Below the pieces are notes generated by a model that saw only the letters and a list, made by a program, of their open reading frames with translations, searched no databases and was not told where the DNA came from. 47,434 nucleotides of DNA from Bacillota bacterium. GTDB lineage: Bacteria > Bacillota > Clostridia > Tissierellales > Tissierellaceae. Each line of letters opens with the position of its first letter. The first letter of the stretch is position 1. The DNA is taken from positions 1-47,434 of the forward strand of contig JAUWAD010000005.1 of assembly GCA_030602225.1 (NCBI GenBank), in the 5' to 3' direction. The translations under genes were made by a program, and so were the position numbers. This document shows, piece after piece, positions 1 to 9,450 of the stretch.

Positions 1-143
1 ACAACAAGTTTAGCTGCTGGTGTAATAACTGGATATGCAATTAACCTTAAAACATTAGGACTTAGCGAATATGAGAACTTCAACTTTAATAGTGCGTGTC
101 TTATTGGAGGTATTCCTTTTGGGGCTAGTGGTTTGGGTCTCTT
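1..143. repeat. Terminal overlap, left copy
   Basis: This segment is repeated at 47292-47434 with 136 of 143 bases identical. It lies inside one gene in the same reading frame at both ends, so the contig closes into a circle of about 47291 bases. The seven differences (positions 45, 54, 66, 75, 76, 78, 105) are all transitions, and six do not change the protein. This is an assembly overlap carrying two population variants rather than a proven packaged terminal repeat. Confidence 0.9.
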
Positions 144-474
144 TAGGCTGGATGCAGATAATGATAGCGGGACGCTAATTGTTTCAAGTATTTCATTTCC
201 TCTTACTGACTTTGGAGTTGATAATAAGAAAAGGATAAGAAGTGCTTTTTATGGTGGAAAAGCTGATGGTAGAATGAAACTTTTCATTGAGAATGATGAA
301 GAAAATGAAAGAGAAAGACTTTTTATTCCTGGTAGTGTCAGGTCAAAAACTAAAATTCCAATAGGAAGAGAGGGAAAAGGTTCTTACTGGAAAGTTAGGC
401 TTACTAATGTAGGAGGTTGTAATTTTAAGCTTGATACACTTGAAGTTTTTCCTGTTCTTCTGGGAAGAGTATAA
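1..474 (+). CDS. Virion protein, C-terminal part (gene crosses the circle join)
   Basis: This is the 3' part of the gene that starts at 46893. It is open from base 1 in the same frame as the repeat copy at the other end, and the joined protein is about 290 aa. This part holds a beta-rich globular domain (GIPFGASGLGLF, then alternating hydrophobic strands) and no catalytic motif. Its stop overlaps the start of the next gene (TAATG), which suggests translational coupling in the tail operon. The family is not recognised. A tail or fibre-associated role is inferred from position only. Confidence 0.8.
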   Translation, partial: TTSLAAGVITGYAINLKTLGLSEYENFNFNSACLIGGIPFGASGLGLFRLDADNDSGTLIVSSISFPLTDFGVDNKKRIRSAFYGGKADGRMKLFIENDEENERERLFIPGSVRSKTKIPIGREGKGSYWKVRLTNVGGCNFKLDTLEVFPVLLGRV

Positions 475-1847
475 TGACTTATAGGCTTAACCTTGCAGGC
501 AATACAGATATTGCTAAGTTATTATTGCCTATGGCAAGAAAGGAGCTTGAAACTTTAAAGAACCAAATGTCGTTTGCTAATCTTGGACAGCTGCAGAGGA
601 CAGTAAAACTTGCAAGTGGCGCTGTTATTAATGTTGAGAGAGTTCTTGGTCAAGATACTATTAATATTTTAGTTCCTGAGATTGAAGTTAAAAAGGAAGA
701 AGCTGTTGAAGAATTACAACTTACTAAGAACTTTGTTGTTATCGAACTTATTAGTGAAGCTTGTGACTCTGGATATGTAATCTGGAATATTGAAGAAGGG
801 CGTTTATATTCAGGCTTTGAAGATGAAGCTTATCCTATAAATGAAGAAGCCCTTAAAGACTGGATAGATACAACTTTCGCTGAAGATGTTACAGAAGATG
901 ATATATATTCTGTGGAGTTAGCTGGTGAAACTGTCATTGCTGGTGGAACTTCAGCTAATACAGGTTGTGGTGTACTTACTAATGATATTGACTTTATGAC
1001 TAAGTATCTTGCATTTTATGATGCTTATGGTTATTGTGATTGGGGAGAAGATGCTTGTTGTATTGAAATGCAGTGGTATGAAAGTGGTGCATGGCAAGGA
1101 CAGTGGGAGACTTGTCCTGAATGTGAAGCAGTCTGGATATGGGAAGATAAATTTACTAATATTACAATGAAGGCTTTCATTCTTGGTGCTCTTAAAAGTT
1201 ATAATCTTACTATTCAAGTTGAGGCTTTTAAAGGTGAAACTACTTGTATTAGAAATGAAACTGATTACCATGATAGAGATTATTACTGGCCACTTGTAAC
1301 TTATCTACCTCCAGGCTCAGAGTATGATGATTGGACAGCATGTGGAAGAAGTCAACTTCCGATTATATATAAAGCTTGTCATGTAGAAGGCCTTAGATAT
1401 AATTGTGAATTAAAAACTTCACTTGGAGACTTCGCTGTTCTAGAACTGTGGAATGAATATGAAAGTATTTGGACTACAGCATGTACATGGCCATCTGGTA
1501 ATAGAGAGACAAGCAAGATGTGGGATGGTTATGATGTTCCGCTTGTTAAGGGTGTTTATAGTGCTGAAGTTTATGTTCAAATCTTTGGGTATTGGGGAAG
1601 AATAAAGACTGTACAAGCTGGAAGTACTACTTATGAGGTAACTGGAGAAGTTAAATGTGCAGTTAATGAATATTCAAGTGTAAATAATGTGCATCCTACT
1701 GAGCAAGAAGAAGACGAAGGTTTTACAACTTCTATCAGTGAGTTAATTAATAAGTTTATAGATGATAATACTTTAACATTTGCTACTAGTGCAGATGGAA
1801 TTGATTTAGATATAAAGATCTATAAAGTACCTGAGGAGACTCTATAA
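474..1847 (+). CDS. Hypothetical virion protein, Cys/Trp-rich middle
   Basis: The 457-aa protein starts at an ATG overlapping the previous stop and ends in another TAATG overlap. The first ~110 residues are charged and helical. Residues ~165-350 are rich in Cys, Trp and Tyr (pairs such as ACC, CPEC) and read like disulfide- or metal-stabilised beta domains. The C-terminus is acidic. Its place between tail-nozzle and internal virion genes suggests a tail or appendage component. I do not recognise the family. Confidence 0.75.
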   Translation: MTYRLNLAGNTDIAKLLLPMARKELETLKNQMSFANLGQLQRTVKLASGAVINVERVLGQDTINILVPEIEVKKEEAVEELQLTKNFVVIELISEACDSGYVIWNIEEGRLYSGFEDEAYPINEEALKDWIDTTFAEDVTEDDIYSVELAGETVIAGGTSANTGCGVLTNDIDFMTKYLAFYDAYGYCDWGEDACCIEMQWYESGAWQGQWETCPECEAVWIWEDKFTNITMKAFILGALKSYNLTIQVEAFKGETTCIRNETDYHDRDYYWPLVTYLPPGSEYDDWTACGRSQLPIIYKACHVEGLRYNCELKTSLGDFAVLELWNEYESIWTTACTWPSGNRETSKMWDGYDVPLVKGVYSAEVYVQIFGYWGRIKTVQAGSTTYEVTGEVKCAVNEYSSVNNVHPTEQEEDEGFTTSISELINKFIDDNTLTFATSADGIDLDIKIYKVPEETL

Positions 1848-2929
1848 TGGCTGATGAAGGGTATATAAAAGATATAGCGCTTGATTTGACTAACACTCAA
1901 ATTGCACAAGCGAGAGAATATGCAGATGATGCATATACATCTGCACAGGGATTTCTTAATGAGCTGAAAGCTCTTTTCGAAGACTATGATGTTCCTGCGC
2001 TTGAAATAGAAATGCCTGAGATTGATATTCCAGACATTAATATAGAGCTTCCTCCTGATTTAGAAGAGCCTGATTTAGAACTTGTTATTACTGGAGATTT
2101 TCCAAGTCCACCCTCATTTAATAACTCAGACTTAGAGGCTGCACTTGATTTAGTCTTTGAAAATATTTCTAATACTCTTCAAACAGGTGGTACTGGCATT
2201 ACTGAAGTTGTAGAAGATGCTATCTATGATAGAGCAAGAAGCAGATTAGATGAAGAATTTAGAGATGAATATGAAAAGGTAGAGAATATCTATGCTTCAA
2301 GAGGATTTGAAGTTTTACCTGGAATAGTTGCAAGTCTAATGGCAAGAATGGGAAGTGAGGTAGTGAGAAAGTCTGAAGACTTGAATAATGATATTCTTGT
2401 AAATCAGACTAAACTTGCACAGCAACAAATTCAGTTTGCTCTGACAATGTGCATTGAGCTTTTCAAGGCAAGACTTCAAGAATATGCTACAAGAATAGAG
2501 GCTTATAGCACTGAAATTACTGGTTATATTTCTAGGATACAAGCTCAGGTAGCTGTTATTGATGCTAGAGTTAAAGCTTTTGAAGCTAAAGTACGAGTCT
2601 ATACTGCATCTGTTGAAATGCAGAAAGTGTACTATGAAACTCTTAGTACTAAAATCAGCTTAGAACTTCAGAAGGCTAAGTTAGTAACTGATATATTAAT
2701 CTCAGAAATGGAAGCAAATCTAAAGGCCTTTGTTGCTATAAAAGAACTGCAACTTGAAGCTGCTAAAGCAGGTGGTACTGTAATGGCACAACTTGCAGCA
2801 AGCGCTCTCAGTTCTATTAATACTGCAACAGGATATAACTTTCATAGTGGTATTACCTGGGCAGAAAGTAAATCTGAAAGTGTAGCACAAAGTCAAAGTG
2901 AAGTTCATCAGCATATATATAAACATTAA
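1847..2929 (+). CDS. Coiled-coil virion protein
   Basis: The 360-aa protein begins with a helical segment, then an unusual Pro/Asp/Ile-rich linker (residues ~50-80, repeats of P-E-I-D-I-P type). A long alanine-rich helical or coiled-coil region follows (~100-320), containing RARSRLDEEF and YASRGFEVLPG. The C-terminus is polar and His-rich (HQHIYKH). Similar layouts occur in minor structural proteins next to podovirus internal proteins. The start overlaps the upstream stop. The gene is followed by a GTCAA/TTGAC palindrome before the next ribosome binding site. Confidence 0.7.
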   Translation: MADEGYIKDIALDLTNTQIAQAREYADDAYTSAQGFLNELKALFEDYDVPALEIEMPEIDIPDINIELPPDLEEPDLELVITGDFPSPPSFNNSDLEAALDLVFENISNTLQTGGTGITEVVEDAIYDRARSRLDEEFRDEYEKVENIYASRGFEVLPGIVASLMARMGSEVVRKSEDLNNDILVNQTKLAQQQIQFALTMCIELFKARLQEYATRIEAYSTEITGYISRIQAQVAVIDARVKAFEAKVRVYTASVEMQKVYYETLSTKISLELQKAKLVTDILISEMEANLKAFVAIKELQLEAAKAGGTVMAQLAASALSSINTATGYNFHSGITWAESKSESVAQSQSEVHQHIYKH

Positions 2930-2936
2930 CTGGAAA

Positions 2937-2949
2937 GTCAATAATTGAC
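2937..2949 (+). promoter_or_regulatory. Dispersed palindrome, site 1
   Basis: GTCAA-TAA-TTGAC followed by TTTGCTTA on the + strand. It lies between the genes ending at 2929 and starting at 2973, just before the ribosome binding site. Confidence 0.75.
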
Positions 2950-2972
2950 TTTGCTTAAAAAGGAGTAAGAAT

Positions 2973-3512
2973 ATGGCTTTTCTAATGAGTCCGAAGGAAT
3001 TTACTCGGAGGAATATAAGATATGGTGAAGAAGGAACTGAAAAGCGAAGAAGAGAGTTGGCAGGATATGCTGGCATCTTACAAGAGCTTAAGGATCAAGG
3101 GGCTCTTGGTCTTCTGGAATCTGCTCAAAGATTTGAAAGACCAGAACAAGAAGCAAGAATTACTGGCCTTGGAGCAGAAACTGAGAGAACTCGACTTGGA
3201 ACTGCTGGAGAAGAGTTCTATCAAGGACTCTCTAGGAGATTTGCAGAACCTTTCATGAAGAAATATCTTGGTATGGAAGACTATCTTCCTGAACCTGAAA
3301 GAGCTGAGTTGCTTTCAAGAGAGAGAGGCCCTGTTCCAGCAAGTATTGGGCCAAGAACTGATATTGCCACTCCAAGAGGGCCTGGTGTTACTGGTACTTG
3401 GGAAGCTCCTAAACCTCCTACACCTTCTATTCTTGACAGATTCAGTAGAATGTTTGCTCCTAGAAAAAAGAAGCTAGCTCGGGATACTGCAGTACTAGGT
3501 GTAAGAGGGTAA
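2973..3512 (+). CDS. Hypothetical charged virion protein
   Basis: The 179-aa protein starts at an ATG preceded by AGGAG. It is strongly charged and mostly helical (RRELAGYAGILQELKDQ), with a basic C-terminus (PRKKKL). The motif TEKRRRELAGYAGILQEL suggests an amphipathic helix. It sits directly upstream of the giant internal virion protein with a 9-base gap, so it may be a small ejection protein or its partner. No family is recognised. Long open frames in another phase inside it (3022-3477) are shadows. Confidence 0.7.
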   Translation: MAFLMSPKEFTRRNIRYGEEGTEKRRRELAGYAGILQELKDQGALGLLESAQRFERPEQEARITGLGAETERTRLGTAGEEFYQGLSRRFAEPFMKKYLGMEDYLPEPERAELLSRERGPVPASIGPRTDIATPRGPGVTGTWEAPKPPTPSILDRFSRMFAPRKKKLARDTAVLGVRG

Positions 3513-3521
3513 GGAGATATT

Positions 3522-6500
3522 ATGCCATCTTTTGGAGAACGTTTACTTACACGAGCTATACAAAGTAGTATAGCTGAAGAAAGTAGAAAAAGAAGAGCTC
3601 TTGAGAAAGTGGAGAAAGATAAGGTATCTTTGCTTGCTGACCCAGCTACAATGGATAAATTAGTAGCTGACTTTACTACTATGATATCTCCTTCAAGAGC
3701 TAAGCTAGGAACAGACTTTGCCAGTAAAGTTGATGCTGCTGATGCTAATATTCCAAGTGACCATCCTTTAAAAGGGTATGGACATAGTCTTAGAGATAAT
3801 CTTCGTGCTCAGTTAGTAAGTCCGGAAAATAGAGGTAAGTCTATTGAACAGCTAATTTTACAACAATCTGGTAGAGAGCTTATTAAGAAGGGTAAAAGTG
3901 GTAAGTCTCTTTATGAAGAGGCTCATGAATATAAGTATAGAAAGGATTATGCTCCAGGTAACTGGTTTGGTCTTGCTGGAGAAGATGAAGATGTAAGAGC
4001 ACTTCCTGGGTATGAGGAGTTTAAAGAAGAAAAGGCTGCTATTACACCAAAAGAAATTACTACCACTTATAAACAAGCTCTTGGATTTGGTGCTGGATTT
4101 GCTGGGGCGGGGCAGTTAACAAGAAGGGCTGCTATTAAATGGGGAGGAAAGAGAGCAGTAAGTTGGGGAACTAAGAGACTTGTTACAGGTGCAGCTCTTG
4201 GGCCTCATGTTGGTCTTGCTGCTGTAGCTGCTGTTCCTGCTTTTAAGATATTTGATGCGACAGCTAATGTTATTGAAAGAAGTCATTTTGGAAAGTCTCA
4301 AGGTGCTATTACTAAGCTTACAACTGAGGTGATAATTGGTGGACTTATTCCTGCTTATGCAGGACATAAGATTTTAACTAAGAGTATTGCTGCAGCTGCT
4401 AAAGCAAATATTATAAAAGGTACTGCAGAGAAATTGCTTATGCGACTTCCTACAGCACGTAATGCTATTGTGCTTGGAAAGGCGAGAGCAGTTGATGCTA
4501 AAACACAAGCTGCTGCTGATGCTGCCATTAAAAAGGAAACTGCTAAACCTACTACTAAGAAACAATTCTTTAAAGCTGCTGATGATGAATATACAAGGCA
4601 ACAATTTGAGTATAGAGATTTATCAAGGTTTGAGAAACAAGAAATGGAAAAAGACCTTGCTGCTCCGTTTGCTAGTATATTTACCGGAGCTAGAACAGCA
4701 AGACCTAAGAATGTTGGCAAAATCTTTGCGAGTTTTACTGATGAACAGTCTGATGCAGCTCTGGTTAAAGCTAAGACTATTGGAATTAGAAAGGCTACTC
4801 AGCAAGTTAAGGAAGGAGCTGATGTACTCGAAGATCAAAGAGTGAAAGAGATTCGAGATGGCATACATAAAGGTCTTAAAGAGACAGATGAATATCTTAT
4901 TCCTAAAAAGTTATATACTACTGATGATTTAATTAGTCCATTTAAATCAAAGAAGCAGCAAAGGCTTACAACCTCTGCAGAGAAGAAAGTTAGTAAAACT
5001 CAGAAAGCTGCTAAAGAAGTTAATGATGCAGTAGATAAGGAAATACTTGCTGTTAAGATGACAGAGGTTGGTGAGGATATAGCAACTTCAAGAGCAGCTA
5101 TTGCTGAGATGGATAAAATCTTTAAAGGTGGCTTTGTACAGACAGAGACTGGTGCTGTTATAAGGAAGGAGGGGAAGAAAGCTGTTGTACAAGTTCCGGA
5201 TGAAGTGATTAGGAAGAAAGAAGCTGCTATACCCATTCCTGGAAAAAGGTATATATTTCCACGGGGAGAAAAGCTTTTTAAAGAAGTTGATGAAACACTG
5301 AAAGAAACAACAGAAGTAACTAAAGCATTGAAAGCTAAGATAGAAGTTTCCGTTGATGATATAACAAGGTACCATAGAAATATAGCTATTCCAGCTATTA
5401 AACAAGCTCTAGAAAGAGGAAAATTTAATGAGGCTAAAGCTATAATTCAGCAGACAAATTTAGATAAACATCCTATAGGTAAGAAGTTGGTAGCTAAGGT
5501 TGAAGAGGGGTTTGAAAAATATGGTACGCTTTCTGAAAAAGAACTAAAAGAATTAGCTCCTTTTAGAACAGTAATGGAAGAACTTGAAAGGGTTCCAGTT
5601 CCTTTTACTGACATACCAGAAGATGCAGTAGAAATCTCCTATCGAGAAGCAAAAAGAAGACTTCTTAAACAAGTAACAAAGAAAGATTCTATTGGAGAAG
5701 CAAAATTAGATGGTGCTATTAAAAATGCTGAAACATCAGTAGGAAAACAGGTAGAAAAACAACAGGGAAGAAAGCTTACTGAAGCAGAAATGTCTGATGC
5801 TGAATGGCTTGCAAGGGCTGGTGAGAGTGAAACTATTGAAGATATATTTGCTACTACTGATGGATTGATGAAGGAGGAATTTGATCCAAGTAAGTGGACT
5901 TTTTTTCTTCTGGCAGGAGTAACAGTTCCACTTTTAAGTTTAATTAGTACAGATGCTCAAGCAGGTATGACAAGTGAGGCATTAAAGGTTGCTGCTAATT
6001 CTAAAGTGCCTAAGATTGTAATTGATTCTTTAAAAGCAGCTGGTAAGTCAGGAAAACAGTTAAATAAGGAAATAATTGAAGGTGGATATACTTATATTCC
6101 TGCGGCTGAAGGGCAGAAGTTCTTTGGTGAAAGGATGAAAGCTATTAGTGTATCTGAAATGGTGGCTGAACGAGGAGAAAGATTATCTGATCAGATAATT
6201 AGATCAAAGAGTTTACCGTTTGGCTTTGATAGACTTATGAGTACAGCAGGATTTTCTAGATTATTTACAAAGGCTGGTGGTGAGCCTGCTATTGAATTGG
6301 GTAATAGGCATATAGTCTCTGGCTCTATGACTGAGAAAGGTTTACAAGTAGCTGATAATATTTATAGCTCTGTTAAGAATTATAATGCTAATCCTAAAGA
6401 AGTTATTGAAACTATGAAGCCTTTAGCTGAAAGATTTGCTGGTGAGGTTGGAGCATATAATAGTGTTGAATATCATATTAAGGCTATTAAAGGAATTAGA

Positions 6501-8378
6501 AATAAAGCTCTTGCTGATCTTAAGAAAGGAAAGTTAAAGGGCCTTGAGAAAGACGAAGTAATAGCAGGACTTAAAGAAGCTAAAATATCACTCAGAAGAT
6601 TAAATGATGCTCTGGAAGAGCTTGCACCTACAGCTGCAAAGTTTGAAAGTAATTATCAGGAAACAATTAAGATACTAGCTAAGAATAATCCATCTGTTAG
6701 AATGAGTTTAGCTGCTGAGGATACAGCTAAGTTTAAACATAATCCGTGGCTTGAACCACTAATGACCTTCGAGGAAAAAGAAGCTGTTGGGTACTATAAG
6801 AAGTTTATGGAAGAATATGCTGAGGAAATAGCGAGGGTTTATGGGAAAGATGCTGTTATAGAAAGCAGACCCTATATCCATCATGCCTTTCATCCAAGCT
6901 GGAAAACTAGATTTATTAACGATGAGCTTTTAAGACTTAAGTTAGGAATTAAACCACATCCTCCATATACTGAATGGCACAGTCGATCAAGGTATAGTAA
7001 ACAAATGGTTCCTCACATAGGATATAATACTGGAAGATATATTCCTGATGCTGAGAAGAGAATTCAAATGCGAGAATTCTGGGGCATAGACAAGAAAAAC
7101 AGTTGGCATGCTTTAAGACAAAGTCCTATGGTTCAAGGATCAGATGCACTGAGAGAATTCTTTCAGAGAATTCATAATGCTGGAATACCTGCATCTGATC
7201 ACTGGAGCAATAAAGCAGCTAATTGGTATAGTGCTATTGAGGTATTCAGACTTCTTGGATTTTCTACAAGTGTTGCTTTTAAACATCTATTTAAAATTCC
7301 TGGTACATGGGCACAACTTGGATTCATTCCTGCAGCTAAGCATATTCCTGAAACTATTCAAGTTTTTGCAAGAACATTTGCTCAGGGAAAAGGTGGTAAG
7401 GATATTGCAAGACAACTTAATTTAACAGGTAGAGCTGGAGAGAAGGCTGCTACAGATTTAATTGCTAAGACATTTTCTAGACAGTATGGTTATATGAATA
7501 CTATAATGGATATGGATATGGCAGTTAATGTTAATAGTACCTTTGAGACTGGTTTGAAGTGGTTAAATGAAAAAGGTGGAGTATTTGTAAGGGGTGTTGA
7601 GCACTTTGATAGGTCTCATGGTATTTTAGCTGCATCTGAACAAGCTGCTAAAAAAGGAATGACTGCCAAGCAAGCTGTGTATGGATTAGTTGATACAATT
7701 CTCAAGAATAACTTTTTAAGTGGAACACTTAATCCCTCATGGATGAGAAGTCCTAAAGTAAGAGCACTGTTTCTGTTTCAAAATACAGCCTTTAAAATAT
7801 TAGAGAGAAGGATTGTTGGAGGTATTAAAACTCTTGAACTTAGTAAAGCTGCTGGTAAGTCAATAAAAGAAAAAGGTTTAAGACAAACACTTAAAGAGCT
7901 TAGAGGAATAAAACAGTTTATAAAAGAAGGAGAACATGAATTTAAGGAAAGTATTATCCTTGATGCTTTAAATGCTGACAGAGGATACTTTGGAACCCCT
8001 CAGAGCATACAGTTTATGAAGGAAATTCTTATTATGGGAGCTATTGTAGGAGCTGGTGGAGTAGCAGGAGTTGATTTATGGGAGCATGCAAATCACATTC
8101 CCTTCTTAAAAGGTCATACTAAATATCCTGTACTTGCAACGTCTCCAATTTTTAATGCTATGTTTGATGTAAAGGCTAATAGAGCAGCTGCTGCTAAGGC
8201 AAGTAAAGCTCCTGAGTTCTTAATGACAGACTTTCTAAAAGAGTGGTTATGGCAAGGTAAGTATGGGCCATATCCTCAGTCAGTTAAAAAGCTGATGAGA
8301 TTATCTGATGATGATATACCTAAGAGATATAAAGATTCTAAATTTAAATACTTATTTTCAATTCCCGCTACTGAATAA
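3522..8378 (+). CDS. Giant internal virion / DNA ejection protein
   Basis: At 1618 aa this is the largest gene of the phage, with a clean start (AAGGAGATATT before ATG). It is helical and Lys/Glu/Ala-rich, with a glycine/alanine-rich hydrophobic stretch near residues 185-250. A hydrophobic helix WTFFLLAGVTVPLLSLI lies near residue 790, and another (ILIMGAIVGAGGVAGVDLW) near 1500. This layout matches large internal core or ejection proteins of podoviruses, which insert into the envelope during DNA entry. I see no clear lysozyme or transglycosylase motif. Its place after the tail genes supports the role. Confidence in the exact function is moderate. Confidence 0.7.
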   Translation: MPSFGERLLTRAIQSSIAEESRKRRALEKVEKDKVSLLADPATMDKLVADFTTMISPSRAKLGTDFASKVDAADANIPSDHPLKGYGHSLRDNLRAQLVSPENRGKSIEQLILQQSGRELIKKGKSGKSLYEEAHEYKYRKDYAPGNWFGLAGEDEDVRALPGYEEFKEEKAAITPKEITTTYKQALGFGAGFAGAGQLTRRAAIKWGGKRAVSWGTKRLVTGAALGPHVGLAAVAAVPAFKIFDATANVIERSHFGKSQGAITKLTTEVIIGGLIPAYAGHKILTKSIAAAAKANIIKGTAEKLLMRLPTARNAIVLGKARAVDAKTQAAADAAIKKETAKPTTKKQFFKAADDEYTRQQFEYRDLSRFEKQEMEKDLAAPFASIFTGARTARPKNVGKIFASFTDEQSDAALVKAKTIGIRKATQQVKEGADVLEDQRVKEIRDGIHKGLKETDEYLIPKKLYTTDDLISPFKSKKQQRLTTSAEKKVSKTQKAAKEVNDAVDKEILAVKMTEVGEDIATSRAAIAEMDKIFKGGFVQTETGAVIRKEGKKAVVQVPDEVIRKKEAAIPIPGKRYIFPRGEKLFKEVDETLKETTEVTKALKAKIEVSVDDITRYHRNIAIPAIKQALERGKFNEAKAIIQQTNLDKHPIGKKLVAKVEEGFEKYGTLSEKELKELAPFRTVMEELERVPVPFTDIPEDAVEISYREAKRRLLKQVTKKDSIGEAKLDGAIKNAETSVGKQVEKQQGRKLTEAEMSDAEWLARAGESETIEDIFATTDGLMKEEFDPSKWTFFLLAGVTVPLLSLISTDAQAGMTSEALKVAANSKVPKIVIDSLKAAGKSGKQLNKEIIEGGYTYIPAAEGQKFFGERMKAISVSEMVAERGERLSDQIIRSKSLPFGFDRLMSTAGFSRLFTKAGGEPAIELGNRHIVSGSMTEKGLQVADNIYSSVKNYNANPKEVIETMKPLAERFAGEVGAYNSVEYHIKAIKGIRNKALADLKKGKLKGLEKDEVIAGLKEAKISLRRLNDALEELAPTAAKFESNYQETIKILAKNNPSVRMSLAAEDTAKFKHNPWLEPLMTFEEKEAVGYYKKFMEEYAEEIARVYGKDAVIESRPYIHHAFHPSWKTRFINDELLRLKLGIKPHPPYTEWHSRSRYSKQMVPHIGYNTGRYIPDAEKRIQMREFWGIDKKNSWHALRQSPMVQGSDALREFFQRIHNAGIPASDHWSNKAANWYSAIEVFRLLGFSTSVAFKHLFKIPGTWAQLGFIPAAKHIPETIQVFARTFAQGKGGKDIARQLNLTGRAGEKAATDLIAKTFSRQYGYMNTIMDMDMAVNVNSTFETGLKWLNEKGGVFVRGVEHFDRSHGILAASEQAAKKGMTAKQAVYGLVDTILKNNFLSGTLNPSWMRSPKVRALFLFQNTAFKILERRIVGGIKTLELSKAAGKSIKEKGLRQTLKELRGIKQFIKEGEHEFKESIILDALNADRGYFGTPQSIQFMKEILIMGAIVGAGGVAGVDLWEHANHIPFLKGHTKYPVLATSPIFNAMFDVKANRAAAAKASKAPEFLMTDFLKEWLWQGKYGPYPQSVKKLMRLSDDDIPKRYKDSKFKYLFSIPATE

Positions 8379-8391
8379 AATAGTAAGCGGC

Positions 8392-8404
8392 GTCAATTAT
8401 TGAC
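8392..8404 (-). promoter_or_regulatory. Dispersed palindrome, site 2 (reversed)
   Basis: GTCAA-TTA-TTGAC. The related tail (GCCGCTTA) reads on the minus strand here, making this the only reversed member. It precedes the ribosome binding site of the gene at 8425. Confidence 0.65.
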
Positions 8405-8424
8405 TACCTCGCTGGAGAATACAA

Positions 8425-8667
8425 ATGTCTGAAACGGTTGAAACCAGATTAGCATTAGTAGAAAATGCAGTTTCTGATCTTAAAGAAAGTCAAGGAGAGA
8501 ACTTTGCGAAGTTGTTTAGAATCCTTGAAGGTGAAGGTGATGAAGTGGGATTAAAGGCTTCTGTGAGATTACAAAATGCTTCCTTAAAACGCCTTTATAA
8601 ATGGGTAGCAGGTCTTACAATGTTAGCTTTTGGAGCTATTGGAGAAGTAATAAGAAGAAATATTTAA
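8425..8667 (+). CDS. Small coiled-coil membrane protein (XhlA-like)
   Basis: The 80-aa protein has an N-terminal heptad-rich segment (VETRLALVENAVSDLKES) and a single C-terminal membrane helix (WVAGLTMLAFGAIGEVI) ending in basic residues. This architecture is that of haemolysin XhlA-like or holin-accessory proteins. The real lysis pair lies 4 kb downstream, so a virion-associated membrane role is also possible. GGAG lies 8 bases before the ATG. Confidence 0.65.
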   Translation: MSETVETRLALVENAVSDLKESQGENFAKLFRILEGEGDEVGLKASVRLQNASLKRLYKWVAGLTMLAFGAIGEVIRRNI

Positions 8668-8679
8668 AGGAGATAAGAT

Positions 8680-9003
8680 ATGGCAACTGGACAAAGATCA
8701 TTTAAGAGTGATGGAAATAAGAATGCTATTCAGGCAGGAGTTAAAATAGAGGATGTGATGGAAGTGAGTATTACAGCTGCAAGTTTTGTTGCTGTAACTA
8801 TTCCAGCTTCTATTTATCCTAAGTCAATTTACGTGACTACAAGGGATCAAACAAACTTTCTTTTGTCTAATGATTCTGGTGGTGCTGGTTATGCTACAAT
8901 TCCTTCAGGTTTTGGGATTGATCTTGCACCTGAAGCAGAGGAAATTATATTTTATGTGCAGGGAACTTCTACTACAACTCTTGAAGTAATACTTTTAGGA
9001 TAA
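8680..9003 (+). CDS. Hypothetical small beta-rich virion protein
   Basis: The 107-aa protein has an AAGGAG ribosome binding site. The sequence alternates short beta strands and Gly/Ser loops (SFVAVTIPASIYPKSIYV, FYVQGTSTTTLEVILLG). This pattern is common in head decoration or tail-fibre accessory proteins that sit beside fibre genes. No catalytic residues or membrane segments are seen. The family is not recognised. Confidence 0.65.
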   Translation: MATGQRSFKSDGNKNAIQAGVKIEDVMEVSITAASFVAVTIPASIYPKSIYVTTRDQTNFLLSNDSGGAGYATIPSGFGIDLAPEAEEIIFYVQGTSTTTLEVILLG

Positions 9004-9018
9004 GAGTAAGGTATTGAT

Positions 9019-9450
9019 ATGAGACTAAGAAGATTTAGACCAAACTTAGGAATGTCAAGAATGATGATGGGAAGATTCTTAGGCCCTGAACTTATAACAG
9101 CTGTAGGAGACAGGGATTTTTCTGCTGGGGCAGGGAATTGGACTGCCAGTACCGGGGAGATTACTTGGGATAATATCTCTATGAACTTTAACTATACTGT
9201 GTGGGGTTATGCGAGATTAGCGGTGCAGGGCACACCAGGTGTTCTTCATAGGGTTGGGTATGAAACAATACTTGACACATCAGGACTATTAGCCGTCAGA
9301 ATTGGTGGTGTTGGGGATTATACTACTATTAGTACAACTATTGGGGTTCATACTATAAATGTTGTGGCTGAAGCAAATGGTTTCATATATTTCGGGTCTG
9401 GGAACTGGATTGGTTCGATAGACAACATAAATCTAAAGGCAGTGTTATAA
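9019..9450 (+). CDS. Fibre-associated protein with carbohydrate-binding-like fold
   Basis: The 143-aa protein has a basic N-terminus (MRLRRFRPNLGMSRMMMGR). It is followed by a jelly-roll-like pattern: GAGNWTASTGEITWD, then strands ending in IDNINLKAVL. The repeated W/G spacing resembles carbohydrate-binding modules found as phage receptor-binding accessories. The stop overlaps the next start (TAATGG), so it is probably translated together with the fibre protein at 9450. The function is inferred from fold pattern and context. Confidence 0.6.
   Translation: MRLRRFRPNLGMSRMMMGRFLGPELITAVGDRDFSAGAGNWTASTGEITWDNISMNFNYTVWGYARLAVQGTPGVLHRVGYETILDTSGLLAVRIGGVGDYTTISTTIGVHTINVVAEANGFIYFGSGNWIGSIDNINLKAVL

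Noticed and set aside
1-143. Direct terminal repeats as a packaged DTR or an attachment site
   Set aside because: The repeat lies inside one continuous gene and has silent differences. An assembly overlap explains it better, and no packaging signal is visible.
1-143. Diversity-generating retroelement template/variable pair
   Set aside because: The differences are mixed transitions, mostly silent, not adenine-directed, and no reverse transcriptase is seen.
951-1271. Minus-strand frame in the Cys/Trp-rich gene
   Set aside because: It is a shadow of the + strand gene without a ribosome binding site and with implausible composition.
2937-2966. TTGAC of the dispersed palindromes as promoter -35 boxes
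   Set aside because: No -10 box lies at 16-18 bases; the ribosome binding site and start follow within about 30 bases.
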